Source of the DNA: Pyrus communis
Taxonomy: Eukaryota > Streptophyta > Magnoliopsida > Rosales > Rosaceae
DNA length: 64,000 nucleotides
Direction: 5' to 3'
Assembly (NCBI RefSeq): GCF_963583255.1
Contig: NC_084816.1
Location: 21,769,344-21,833,343, forward strand
This document shows positions 30,885-43,232 of this stretch, one piece after another (within the stretch, counting starts at the first letter, position 1; every line of letters starts with the position of its first letter). The translations under genes were made by a program, and so were the position numbers. The notes beneath the pieces are model-generated. The model was not told the origin of the DNA. It saw only the letters and a program-made list of their open reading frames with translations, and did not search any database.

Positions 30885-32718
30885 AACCTCACACACCTGA
30901 ATCTATCTTACAATTCACTTTTTGGATCACTTGAAACTAAATTCTTCTTGTCTTTGAATCATCTTGAGCTCCTTGATTTAAGCTTTAATCTTCTTTCTGG
31001 AAAGCTACCATTTTCTCTACCATCCCACAATGTTCAGACACTGGATTTGTCAAGCAATCGCTTGCATGGTGCAATTCCATCATCATTCTTTCAACAAGCT
31101 CGGAATTTAATGGATTTTTCGGTAAATGCATTCAGTGGTAACATTTCTCCAGGACTCGGGGGGTGTTCAAAACTGCAAATTATTCGTGCTGGTAACAACA
31201 TCCTCTCAGGCGACTCCCGAAAGATATCTACAATGCCACCAAACTTGAAGAAATTACATTCCCTTCCAATTCACTCCATGGAGCCATAAGTGAGAAAATT
31301 TTCAATCTCACCAACCTTGCAATCTTTGACCTTTCCTTTAATCAATTGAGTGGCCTACTCCTCTCCATTTTGGAAAGCACTCCAAATTGAAAATCTTGGC
31401 TCTTGATTCTTTGCCCCCATCGTTAATGAATTTCATAAACCTTGTAGAAATACATATGGCAACCAACAACTTGGAAGGAGATATCTCCATGCTCAATTTT
31501 TCGAGACTTAGTCACCTTAGTAAACTTGGCCTATATCAAAACCACTTTATCGGTACATTTCTAACAAGCCTTTATTCATTCTAGTATTTAAAAGCTATTT
31601 GTTTGAATGCAAATATTCTAAAGGGACAAATACAACCTGGAATTCTTTCATTGAAATCTTTGTCACATCTCTCACTTCGTGGCTTAACCAACATCACTGG
31701 GGCAATGAAGATATTAATGCATTGCAAAAGTCTTCAAATACTATGGCTTGCGTATTCGTTCAAGGGTGAGGAAATGCCAGCTGATGAAGGTGTGGTTGAT
31801 TTCGATGGGTTCCAAAATCTTTGATTTTTGGGTTTTTTTAGTTGTGAGTTCAATGATCAAATGCCTTCATGGTTATCAAAACTCAAGAATGTAGAGATCT
31901 TGATTTTGATAGGCAGTAGAATTACAGGGCCAAATCCTAGATCGTTGGGGACCCTTCCCAAACTCTTATTCTTGAACTTGGCAGACAACCAAATTTCCAG
32001 TGAATTTCCAAAAGAACTTTGTGGACTACCAAGGTTGGTACATGAACCGACCACAACTTAAGTAGACGATTATATTGACCTGCCTATCCTCATTTACCCG
32101 CGAAGATTGTCCAACTTTCCACCAAAAATAAGCCTGTTTGGCAATCACATCCATTGGAGAATACCTACTGAGATCGGCCAAATACACCTTGTCCACATCT
32201 TGGATCTCAGTGGCAACTACTTTTCCGGCAACATTTCAAAATGAATATCCAACCTAAAAAATCTAGAGAAATTGAGCTTCTCTATGAATCATTTGTCTGG
32301 AAACATCCTGTTGTCATTGGCAATCCTTAAATTCTTGAAATATTTCAATGTCTCGTACTATAATCTCAAAGGACCAATCCCAACAAGCATTCAGCTCAAA
32401 AGTTTCGATGCTTTTGCATTTGAGGGGAATTCAAAATTGTGTGGCCCTCCATTTCCAAATGAGTGTCTTCCAATTAAGGGCATTCATGCAGATAGCAAGA
32501 ACAACCAAGGTGTGGACAATGAGCATGATTTTCCATGGTTGTATATTTTCACCGTACTAGGTTTCATCGTAGGATTTTGGGGAGTGTGTGGTTCTTTAAT
32601 TGTTAAGAAGACATGGAGATATGCATATTTGAAATTCTTTGACAATGCACAAGATAGGCTCTATTTCATGATTACAGTGCACGTGAATATGATAAAAACA
32701 AGGCTGAGAGGAGACTAG
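30885..32718 (+). pseudogene. LRR receptor-like protein 2, broken copy
   Basis: Homologous to RLP1 and RLP3 from the third LRR onward. The signal peptide, LRRNT and promoter are absent. A small internal deletion joins RNLMDFSVN, and a frameshift occurs near 31205 after NNILSG. In the later frame stops occur at 31582, 31822, 32059 and near 32240. The C-terminal part (32272-32718) keeps the LRRCT, the membrane helix and KKTWRYAYLKFFDNAQDRLY. The normal stop after RLY is lost, adding about 16 residues. It cannot make a receptor. Confidence 0.92.
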
Positions 32719-33337
32719 ATTGTGATTTTTATCGGTTTTCTTTTCATACCGAAGACTACGAGGATATGTAAATTACCTTTTGCTTTAGGTCTATGTCCCT
32801 CTGTTTTTTCCTTGTATTTTCTTTTATAAGCAGGGTAAGGTAGTTTCCTGTATTTTGTTTTTATTGTTTTATGAGGGTGTATATCCCCCTTAATAAGACT
32901 GTGAGGATATGTATATTACCTTGTCCCTTCTTTTTTTATTGTATTTTGTTTTGCAAGAAGGGTAAGGTTTATGCGCCCCCTTCATTTCCTGTATTTTTTT
33001 TGTTTTGTTTTGTTTTGTGTGGGGTAATGTTTATTCCCCTTACTAATGTAACTATCTTTTTTCATATCAAAATATATTAAACTAAGAGTGTGCAATGTGG
33101 GATACACTCTTTTTACAATGCATAAACGTGCAAAAATGTAAAGAGTACATGTACAAAAATAACATAAACAACTTCCTACATTATTGAAAATGAACGTCAG
33201 AAACTGCAAGTGATCCTCATCTCTACTGGAGTACAACAACTAACTCCTGAAGGGCTACAAAACAAAAAGGTGTGACTGGGCAAAAATAAAAGTTCTCTAG
33301 AACCTTGCTTTTTGGAATATAGTAACCCCTCGCTGTA
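32719..33337 (+). other. RLP2 downstream flank
   Basis: Matches the RLP3 downstream region 46787-47390 in order (GAAGACTACGAGGATATG, GGGTAAGGTTTATG, then the LTR-like inverted remnant). This block continues at 39300 after the inserted Gypsy element. Confidence 0.7.
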
Positions 33338-33342
33338 CAAAC

Positions 33343-34810
33343 TGATAGGGATTTTTACCACCTGTAAAAGGTGGGATAAAACACTTAAAAATACTTGCAA
33401 GAGAATATGTAGTTGTAGTATAAACAGCTCAAGTAAGGTCGTTTTCCTTAGGGATTATTTAAAACAATTTATGCAAAACCAAAATCTTAGTTAATTATTT
33501 GAAAACAAACATTGGAAAAGGTTTACTTAATTACCTAAATTAAGAAAAACAAAATTAGTTAAAAAGGTTAACTAAAATTTGTAATTTTAAAGAAGGAAAA
33601 AGGAAACAATTTTTAGAATTCAAAGTGAGAAAGTACTAGGGTTCTACCGTCATCTTAACAATCATATGTAGTTTTACCAATTACTTATGAATTACACATG
33701 CAACTTTGAAGGTTAGATTTTCCTTATGTATATTCTACTTGTGGCATTCAAGCTACAACGTATATCAAACATGCAATTCGTCTGTGGCATTCAGATCAAA
33801 TATAAACATGCATGACTCATTAAGCATTGTGAAAACCCTTTGAAAAACCATGCAACCCCTAAGAAGTGGCATTCGCCCTAAGTGAAATTACAACTATCAA
33901 TCACAAGAAGCAATACGCAATCCTCCGGTGGCATTCCGACCGAATTGCATCTGATTACTTATCTAAACATCCTAATGGTAGCTAAGCATTGATATATAGA
34001 GACAATTTAAACACAGTGATTACTAATTCAAAGTATGCATGTATAATATCATAAGCAATTAAATAAAGACTACATATTCATGCTAAGGCTCCAAGTATTG
34101 CCCTAGCAAATGGAAATTAGTTACAAACAACCATAAAACAAAAGGCATTTTATTGAAATAGAAAAAGGATAGAAAACACCCTTGAAATACAAAATGTTAA
34201 AGCCTAACTAAATTCTCACAAATTGAAGCGTACCTATTCTAATGGCTAGAAAGCCTTATTTATACTACTACAAAGTAAAATCCTACTTAGAAAAGGTCTT
34301 CTAAAAACTAGGAAACATAATGGAATAAGATAATTAGGAAATAAAAGGTTTCCTATTTGAACTAAAATTTGGACTTCTCAGAAAATCAGACTTTTGACTG
34401 ATCAAATAAACTCCTATTTGGTCTCAAAATGTCTCTTTTGAAAGTTGAAGACGTCCCCTACAAATCCTCAGAAGTAATCTTCCTCAAAATATACCATCTT
34501 GACTTTCAAAATACCCAAAACGTCTAGAAATGTCAATTTGGGAAAGCTGCACGCTGGGCCTTCTTTTCTTCGCCACGGTCAAACGGCTTTGTAGAAAAAT
34601 CCAGAACTTTGATACAATAATATTGAAAGGCACACAAACTTCCTCCAATTCGAATCACTCTAAATTCATTCGTTTGATCACGTTTTGCTCTAGAGGAAGT
34701 CAAATGTCATACACTGAAAATACATAACAAGGTATCAAAATTCTACCAAAACAACCAATAAACTATAACCAAGAATAGGGTAAAATATATGGTATAATAT
34801 CGACTCATCA
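33343..34810 (-). repeat. Gypsy 3' LTR (left)
   Basis: A 1468-bp LTR on minus, TGATGAGTCG to CCCTATCA. It is longer than its partner, keeping the CCTTTTACAGGTGGTAAAAA end that is deleted in the right LTR. Confidence 0.9.
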
Positions 34811-37107
34811 AATACCCCCAAACTTAGCGTTTGCTTGTCCTCAAGCAAAACAAAACTAGAAAATAAAAGAAAGACTAAGAAACTTAAACAAAATTTACTA
34901 AGACACAAAAAATTTCACCTTTAAATTGCAATTCATAGAAAACGTTAAAAATTAGAACATCTTTCCAAAAGTTCCAACCAATCCCACTACAAAGTCTAAG
35001 CCATTTAGAATCAATTAGAAAAGAATTAATGAACTAGCTTTGGTGTAAAGTGAACCAACATAGTTAAAGAGACTCGACTAAAAATCTTACCTCTCGTCCT
35101 TTTTATTCACTACTTCACACATACTAACCTCAAAAAGATCTTTCTTTTTTCTTTTCTTTTTTTTTTTCAATTTTTTTTGCTTTTTCTAGTAACAGTGGTG
35201 GTCGTGCAATGTTATTTCACTTAAGCTTTCGATCCAACCCATGTAACGAGCTTTAGGTCAATGACTCCCAAACCACAAGGGCTCTATGGCACTAGGTGTA
35301 GAACACCCCTAAGGACTTATTAAATCGAGTTGAAAAGGCTACGAAACCAACTAACCACCCTGCCCCATGCCAAAACTCTAATGTTTGATGCGAGAATCAC
35401 TGCTGATTATGCAGGACTGGCTGGTTACTAAGCAAAATCTCAGGTGGAACAATTATTACTTTATTTATAACACAAACTAAACTTTACTTTACTAAGAACA
35501 AAAATTAAAATAGACTTAGACGAAAAGTAAGTGTTTCAATCTCACTCCTCACAAAACCATGTTGGTGTGAACATGCAAATTTTCAAAGTATAACTCATAA
35601 ATTAGTGTCTAAGCAATGATAAATAGAAAAGGCTCTATTGTGGGATTAACATTCACCATGTTCATTTGTTCTAACGTTTAAAATAATCTATGGATATCAA
35701 CTTAAAAAGAATGAAAATTTTTATTGACTCAAAAATTAAAAACCTAAAATTCTATTTCCCACCCCCAAACTTAAATCACACATTGTCCTCCAGGTGTGAA
35801 AAATAGAAGAAAAGCAAAAATAAACTAAAACAACAAAATAAAAATAAACAACCACCTCAACTGACTAGAAATAGAAAGACGAAAATAAATAAAAAAAGAC
35901 AAAGCAGAACAAAATATAAAATGATACAAAACGAAAAATAAAATAAAGGGAATGGAAGTAGACGCACCTAGGTTCGAAGACAGGACCTGGAGCTGGGGAA
36001 AGGCAAATTTTCCAGGCGCTGGGATCGAACTCGTGTCCTGGGGGCAGGAATAGAAATGCAGAAAGCCTCTTCCCACTTAAGTGCGACGAGGCTCGTGCCA
36101 ATAACCCTAGCATTGGACTATAAAAAGTAACTTTCAGCCCCATTACCTTCATTTCCAAACCTAGCCATTTCTCTCAAACCTAACACCAAGAGGAAGGTAA
36201 ATAGCTGGCAACCCCCAAGCTTGTTTGTAAAACAACTATTTTATCAAAATGTGAGAGAGAGTGAGTGAAAGAGGGTCCAGCGATATAGAGGTCAGCACAA
36301 CAAGCCTACTGTAAGCATTTCAGAATTCAGACTTCAGCTCGCATTCCTTTCATATTTCTGCACTTTAACGTTGATCTTGAATGCAAAGCTGTGATGAATG
36401 GATGGTTGAATGCGTTCTGAGGTGAGTGGATGAATGCTGTTGAATGCATGATTCAGTCGATTCCTGTATTTGGTTTAAATTCAACCTGCATAAAATCACA
36501 AAATTAAAATTGCACTAGAATAAATTCCAAATAAAATACTTATTAACTTGAAAAAAATTCTGTTTTTGTGTTTTTCAATTTTCTGAAATTTTTTTTATCT
36601 TTTTATTTTTTGGAAAAAGAATGTAAGGAAGAAAATAAAATAAACGCAAATAAGAAGAAAAGAGTTAGAAAAATTGGGTTGCCTTCCACTTAGCGCTTTA
36701 GTTGACGTCTATAACTAGACAGATTTGAAAGAATCTGGTGATCCCGTGATTTGTTCTTTTAGAGTCAACCATTCATTGGCAGCATCAGAGGGTAAAATTA
36801 GGTATGGAATGAGTTGATGTTTATCAATTATGTGTTTCAATTCAGTGGTTGAATCCTTTATATTTACCCTTCTATGTGAATGAATCTTTGTAATCAAATA
36901 AGGTTGTTTCTAGTGAGGTTTATGTTTTCGTCGAGCTGCCTTGAGCCTTGTATTTAACACCCACAATTTTTGTACTAGCCGAATCTTTGACGAAGGATTG
37001 GGCTGCCGTTAAGCTCTTCATGCTTGCCCTTATAGAATTTAGCATGCTCATAAAATTGGCCCCGACATTCTTGAAATTTGATGGGCTCTACTGTTGGCTT
37101 TTTTATT

Positions 37108-37931
37108 TCAGCAACCAAAACTCTGTTTATCAATAGTCTGCCCCGTATCCAAAATGGTTTGAGTGCTCAAAATCTGATCATGGGAATCATCAAATTCTGA
37201 CTTGTTTTGAACAACATTGTCCAACTCGTCAGTTTCAACGTGTTCCTGCAGCTTTGTGGGTTGCGTTGCAGCCTCTTGAAAGAGAATGTGTGGTATATAG
37301 ACCTCGGTAGCGGCAAATTTTGTTGAAATTTCAGGATTAGTAATTTCCTCCATTAGGCTAGAGTCATTGCCTGGTGATTCTTCAATTTTGGAGTCTTCCG
37401 GCATATAGTCATCACTCGCCGCACATTGGGGTGTTTGAATTACACACCATTCCTCTGAATCTTGTGGCACAATAGGCACTCAAAAGGTTGTTGAGTACCT
37501 GTCCATCTAAAATTAGGTAGTTTTTTCAAATCTGGAGCATAGTAATCAAAAGTGGGATTGTTCCAACGCCAATGTGAGTCATTCCTCATATTAATATGCT
37601 CCTTAACATAGTCCGGAAAATATTTCCATTCAGGACATTGCAAAATTTCATGGGTATTTGAACAACAAAGGGCACAAACCGTAGGTTTAAATCTATAGAA
37701 ATCTTGTTTTGTGAAAGAAACCCATAAAGGTGGTCCTCTTGGTGGTGGTAGTTCCCAGCCCAACGTAGAATTGCTCCCAAAATTGACAGATTGTAACAAG
37801 GTTTTTTCTTGTGGAAATCCAAACCAATATGTTGGAGGTTCTTGTGAGAATCCAAACCAATCCATTATTGCCGAAGAATCCCAAAAAGGTGGTGGTTCAC
37901 AGCCCATCATTACAGTGCTCTCAAAAATCAA
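37108..37931 (-). pseudogene. Gag-like ORF with CCHC zinc knuckle
   Basis: The first frame (37931-37440) is rich in aromatic residues and proline. It holds CALCCSNTHEILQC, a C-x2-C-x4-H-x4-C zinc knuckle typical of retroelement gag. A frameshift near 37460 leads into an acidic segment (37479-37108). No protease, reverse transcriptase or integrase follows. In a non-autonomous element this protein could bind its own RNA, but the frameshift makes function doubtful. Confidence 0.6.
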
Positions 37932-38059
37932 GAAACCTACAGTAAAAAAAATAAAATCAGCAATAAAATAAAAAATATATGTATGTACAATAATAATTAA
38001 CTAAGAATATGATAAACACATATTATTTATAACAATCTTCGGCGACGGCGCCAATTTCT

Positions 38060-39294
38060 TGATAAGAACAAGGTAGTTGTAGTATACACGGCTCAAGTAA
38101 GGTTGTTTTCTACAGGAATTATTTAAAACAATTTATGCAAAACCAAAATCTTAGTTAATTATTTGAAAACAAAGATTGGAAAATGTTGATTTAATTACCT
38201 AAATTTAGAAAAAACGAAATAAAATAAAAAAGTTAACTAAATCTGCAATTTAAAGAAGGAAAAAGGAAACAATTTTTAGAATTCAAAGTGAGAAAGTACT
38301 AGGGTTTTACCGTTATCTTAACAATCCTATGTAGTTTTACCAATTACTTATGAATTACACATGCATCTTTGAAGGTTAGGTTTTCCTTATGCATATTCTA
38401 TTTGTGTTATTCAAGCTAGAATGTATATCAAATATACAATCCATCTGTGGTATTCAAATCAAATATAAACATGCATGACTCATTATGCTTTGTGAAAATC
38501 CTTTGAAAAATCATGCAACCCCTAAGAAGTGGCATTCGCCCTAAGTGAAATTACAACTATTAATCACAAGAAGCAATACTCAATCCTCCAGTGGCATTCT
38601 AATAGAATTGTATCCGATTACTTATCTAAACATTATAATGGTATCTAAGCATTAAGATATAGAGATAGTTTAAACACAGTGATTAATAATTCAAAGTGTG
38701 CATGTATAATATCATAAGCAATTAATTAAAACTACATATTCATGCTAAGGCTCAAGGCATTACGAACAACCATAAAACAAAAGGAATTTTATTGAAATAG
38801 AAAAAGGATAGAAAACACCTTGAAATACAAAACGTTAAAGCCTAGCTGAGTTTTCCCAAATTGATGCGTACCTATTCTAAAGGCTAAAAAGCCTTATTTA
38901 TAGTACTACAAAATAAAATTTTATTTAGAAAAGGTCTTCTAAAAACTAGGAAACATAATAGAATAAGATACATAAGAAATAAAAGGTTTCCTATTTGAAC
39001 TGAAATTCGGACTTCTCAGAAAATCAGACTTTTGACCGATCAAATCAACTTCGATTTTGTCTCAAAAGGTCTTTTTGAAAGCTGAAAACATCCCCTACAA
39101 ATCCTCAGAAGTAATCTTCCTCAAAATATGCCATCTTGACCTTCAAAATACCCAAAATGTCCAGAAACGTCAATCTGGGAAAGCTGCGCATTGAGTCTTC
39201 TTTTCTTCGCCACGTTCAAACGGCTTGGTAGAAAATTCTGAAACTTTGATACAATCATCTAGGGTAAAATATATGGTATAATATCGACTCATCA
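38060..39294 (-). repeat. Gypsy 5' LTR (right)
   Basis: A 1235-bp LTR on minus, aligned to 33343-34810 but with internal deletions. It ends at CTTATCA next to the AAGAAATTGGCGCC primer region. Confidence 0.9.
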
Positions 39295-39299
39295 CAAAC

Positions 39300-40350
39300 C
39301 CGTATAGTGGTTTTCTAAATAGGAGAGGCTTACCCCGGCGAATTCAGAGAGCACACAAGGACGACGTATTACGACACAAAACATATTAGTGAGTGAGCAT
39401 TTCTTTTCAAACTAGATAATACTAGAAAAATTGCTCCCGCCCTGCTGCAGGTTCTCATTCTCTAATTTCAATTATATGAATCTAAAAAATGCACATCTCA
39501 ACTCAATCAATCTCCAAAAAAACACAGACTCTATGTAAAACATGTCAATGTTATATTCCAAAGAAAAGTATTCTTACGGTAGAAAATATAACTCCATTGC
39601 GTAACATTTAGAACAATGGATGTAAAATCCTTTGCTTTTCCTTTTTCTTGTCCTGAAATTCAATAACCAGTTTTGCATCTTCGATTGCACAGGTTAGCAA
39701 ATCATGAAACTTGACTGGCAGTAAAGTAAATGCAATTAGAATTCACCAAACACTAAAAAAATTCAGAAAATTGTATGCATTCCTTAATCTTTATAATTCC
39801 ATCCGATTCAAATTTATATGAGATCGGAAGCTCCCGTAGTTTTTCCGCACCAAATTATATAAAATGTAGAAAATTCTTTGCGATTTTTTGTTCCTCCTGT
39901 TTCTCATGGCGGCGGCGTTCATCTATATCCAGAATGATACCATACCAAAGCACCTTTGGATTTGTCCATTATGCACAGCAAAAAAATTATAGAGAATCAT
40001 ATGGGGAAATTAGATTTCGATTCCTAATCACCAATTTTCTATGACTGAAACCTTGTTGAATTTCAGTTTTTAATCAAAGTCCTAGTACTTGGTACACATC
40101 AGCATTTAACTATTCACATATTTTCGTGTTAGGTTTTTATTTTATTTATAAAAAAAATTTAATTTATAAATTCTCTCTCATATCACTCATTTTCACCGTC
40201 AAAATAATTGGAGATGGTTGTAACTGAAATTCTGGGGTTTCAGTCATCCAATTCAAGCTATTCCATTTCTGATTTTTACCTTTGCATTCAAATTCATAAT
40301 ATTATCGATGATGTGTATTGTCAAATTCAGATTTCCTCGTACTTAGGTCA
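39300..40350. other. Resumed RLP2 downstream flank and unassigned sequence
   Basis: 39300-39410 continues the duplicated RLP flank (compare 47385-47500). Beyond that only a broken minus-strand exon-like frame is seen near 39778-39965. Confidence 0.5.
39778..39965 (-). pseudogene. Unrecognised gene fragment, minus strand
   Basis: A strongly coding-like minus frame reads NPKVLWYGIILDIDERRRHE, then a charged helix-like stretch and LRELPISYKFESDG. A TAA interrupts it after FLHFI. A second piece on the same strand near 39710-39650 reads FHDLLTCAIEDAK and then a lysine-rich tail, possibly a next exon. I cannot identify the family. Confidence 0.4.
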
Positions 40351-40794
40351 TGTTTAGCATTTTCTGTATACGACACTTTGATTTTGTTAACGTTTTTGCG
40401 TAACCATCGTTAGACGTCACTGTATTTTATCTATACTTTTCCCCATAATTCAATGTTTTTGTTCTCTTTTATTTCAATTACCTAACAGGAAGGGCATTAG
40501 TTCTTTTCAATATGGTTGTCTTCATCTAGGGCAAATTCGCTAAAATTAGGTGATCGGGTCCTTTCGACACTTTGATTTTGTTTAGCATTTTCTGTATACG
40601 ACACTTTGATTTTGTTAACGTTTTTGCGTAACCATCGTTAGACGTCACTGTATTTTATCTATACTTTTCCCATAATTCAATGTTTTGTTCTCTTTTTTTT
40701 TTCAATTACCTAACATGAAGGGCATTAGTTCTTTTCAATATGGTTGTCTTCATCTAGGGCAAATTCGCTAAAATTAGGTGATCGGGTCCTTTCG
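40351..40794 (+). repeat. 228-bp tandem duplication upstream of RLP3
   Basis: Two nearly identical units (40351-40578, 40579-40794) start TGTTTAGCATTTTCTGTATA. A diverged third copy is split at 43378-43500 and 43680-43765, and a reversed relative lies upstream of RLP1. Confidence 0.93.
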
Positions 40795-40944
40795 TGGTGG
40801 CCCATCCTTCAAGTCTAATGTCATCTTCAAGTGGAAAATCTCTCTTGGATGAATATAGGTGTTCGGAGGATTTTCTTATGTTTTAGATTTTTCCTCTTTT
40901 GGTTCATATTTTAAAATTTGAAATATTATATTTTTATGGCGTTT

Positions 40945-41160
40945 GAGCCAACTGATCTCTAATATTGATATAACTTCTTAGTTTGCACAATATTTTTATA
41001 TAAAAGTTTACCAAACATCCTTACATTTAAAAGCACTTTTATAAAAAATAATTTTTTTTTTTACCAAACACTCAACTGCTTTATTTTACAGCTGTTTATT
41101 CTCATAGCACAATAAAAACAATTTTTTTAAAAAAGCACAGCACTACCAAATTAGCCCTAA
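40945..41160. mobile_element. Candidate foldback MITE
   Basis: A stretch with TACCAAACATCC, TACCAAACACTC, TTTACAGCTG and AAAAAGCACAGCACTACCAAA resembles a dispersed non-autonomous hAT-like family. Ends are not defined. Confidence 0.3.
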
Positions 41161-41310
41161 ATGTGCCTTCATTAGGGGATCCTATTCTAATATTCTCTTT
41201 ACTTTTAGGTTTTAGTTGTGGTTAGAGTAAAAATTAATAAAGAAATTACATAATTTGAACATGGCATGATGATGAGCGTCTACACCACGTGTAGGGTTGA
41301 GTGGTTAATT

Positions 41311-41539
41311 GCTCGTTTGAATGTATTTTTAAAATGACTAAAAACATTTTTGATGAAAATATTTTTGGATACAATCCTTAGTAAAAATGCTAGTAAATCT
41401 TGAAAAAACACTTAAAATTCTTCCTGGAAGAAGCACATAACTGGTGCTTCTTGTAGAAAGCATTTAAAGTGTTTTTGGAATCTAAAAATATTTTCTCTAA
41501 GAGCGCATTTAATCATTTGAAAAAAATATCCAAACGAGC
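41311..41539. mobile_element. MITE with long terminal inverted repeats
   Basis: It begins GCTCGTTTGAATGTATTTTT and ends ATATCCAAACGAGC. The arms pair over roughly 60 bases (for example GAAAATATTTTTGGAT near the left and its partner near the right). The centre has GAAGAAGCACATAACTGGTG, again self-complementary in part. GGTTGAGTGGTT occurs near both ends (41295 and 41545), offset by 4-5 bases, so the target duplication is unclear. Confidence 0.75.
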
Positions 41540-41628
41540 CATGTGGTTGAGTGGTTTCATCTTTTTTTTTTTTCTCTCAAATCTCTCTCTAAGAAAATTT
41601 TTGGTGTTTGTTGATGTCAATTTGAATG

Positions 41629-41630
<2 letters not shown>

Positions 41631-41659
<29 letters not shown>
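41631..41659. repeat. (TC)n microsatellite
   Basis: About 14 TC units; the open frames through it are artefacts. Confidence 0.95.
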
Positions 41660-41660
<1 letters not shown>

Positions 41661-41989
41661 ACACGCACTCTCTGTCTAAACCTTTTCATTCCCAATGAAA
41701 TATTTAAAAAGTAATTTGTGTGCAGATTATTTCATTCATCTACTCCATCTCCTCATTTATTGTACTACTCCCACAACTGCTTTTGCACCGCACGTTGGTT
41801 TTCTCTTTAGTTCTAACTCCTCAGTGTAAAAACTCAATTTGATCTATTGAATTGGTTGGCGTGCGCTTGCACGCGCTTTGGGTTGGATTAGATTATTTAT
41901 TTTTATTTTTATCTCTCGTCCTCATTGTTAAATAAAATTATCAGGTGTCTCTTGATTAGAACTTAAAATTATGAAGTTTGTTTTCATTA

Positions 41990-43232
41990 GTTTTTCCTAT
42001 AATTTATTGGTTATTTTGGTTGTATTTTGATACATTGTTATATATTTCAATTGACGTTTCTAGACGTTTTAGGTATTTTGAAGGTCAAAATGGCATATTT
42101 TAAGAAAGGTTCCTTCTGAGAATTTGTTGGGAACGTCTTAAGCTGTAAAAAAGAAACCTGTTGGGACCAAATTGGAGTTGATTTGGTTGATCAAAAGTCT
42201 GATTCTCTCTACAGTCCGAATTGGACTTTAAATATAAAACCTTTTATTTATTATTTTATTATTTTACTTAGATTTCTATATTTATTAGAAAGCCTAGTTT
42301 AGGTATGGTAAGGAATAAAGCACTATAAATATAATGTATTGTGTATTAGGGTTCTCCAGGCACTTCTTTGGAGAATTCGGCATTGAAAGCTTTTGACAAT
42401 TCAAGTTTATTTACAAGGTGTTTTCTATTTATGATCTTAATAATATTGTGCTTTTCAATTGTGATTATGTGTAACTAACTCTCTTTTGCTAGGGTAAGAC
42501 CACAAGCCTAAACAAGAATATGTAGTTTTTTTTCAATTTGCTTATATTATGCGTGCATGTCTTGAAAATATTAATCACCGTAGTTAAACTATCTAATTGT
42601 CTTGATGCTTAATCACCATTAAGATATTTAGAAAAGTAATATGATGTAATTTTGGTTGGAGGATTGTTCCCGAAATTGAAGAAGGCTTCTTGTGATTAAT
42701 AATTGTAATTTCTCTTAGGATGAATACCACATCTTAAGGGTCGCATGGCTTTTCAACAAGTTTTTATAAAGCATAATGAATCTTGCATGTTTAAATTTGA
42801 TTTGAATACCACAAATAAATTGCATGTTTGATATTCATTCTAAATTGGGGGTCCAAGTAGAGCATACTTTAGGAAAACCGAACCTTCAAAATATGCATGT
42901 ATAAGTCATAACTAATTGAAAGAACTACGTAGAATTGTTAAAGTGACGGCGGAACGGTGCTTTTACAACTTAATTTATAAAAACCATTTTCTTTTAGTTT
43001 ATTTTACTTTTGCCGTAATTTAAATTCGTTTTTATTAATTTAGATCGTAAAATCAATCTTTTCTAAACTTTGTTTTAAATAAGCAATTAAGAATTGGTTT
43101 TAAATATAAATTTTTTTCAATAATCTATGTGGAGAACGACATTGCTTGAGTCGTTTATACTACAACTATCTTGGAATCTTGTAAATATTTTAAGTGTTTT
43201 TACCCCTGCTTTTGCAGGTGGTAAAAATCCTA
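41990..43232 (+). mobile_element. Diverged Gypsy solo LTR, plus orientation
   Basis: Matches the LTR at 33343-34810 in reverse. It begins around TATAATTTATTGGTTATTTTG and ends TTGCAGGTGGTAAAAATCC. The TGATGAG start is lost. It has no adjacent internal region. It lies between duplicated RLP-upstream blocks. Confidence 0.7.

Larger units (their letters stand above)
33343..39294 (-). mobile_element. Non-autonomous Ty3/Gypsy LTR retrotransposon (gag-like only)
   Basis: Flanked by CAAAC at 33338-33342 and 39295-39299. LTRs are 33343-34810 and 38060-39294, starting TGATGAGTCGATATTA on minus. The primer site after the right LTR on minus is TGGCGCCGTCGCCG (38054 down), close to the plant tRNA-Asp complement. 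A polypurine GTTTGGGGGTATT precedes the left LTR. The 3.2-kb interior has a gag-like ORF with a zinc knuckle and no pol domains. The LTRs differ by deletions of about 60 bp and more, so the element is not young. It inserted into the RLP2 downstream flank. Confidence 0.9.

Noticed and set aside
35950..36090. Possible tRNA gene from GGTTCGAAG and GGGATCGAACTC motifs
   Set aside because: No cloverleaf stems or A box at the right spacing; it is part of the Gypsy element interior.
37711..37971. 86-codon plus ORF
   Set aside because: Shadow of the gag-like minus-strand ORF at 37440-37931.
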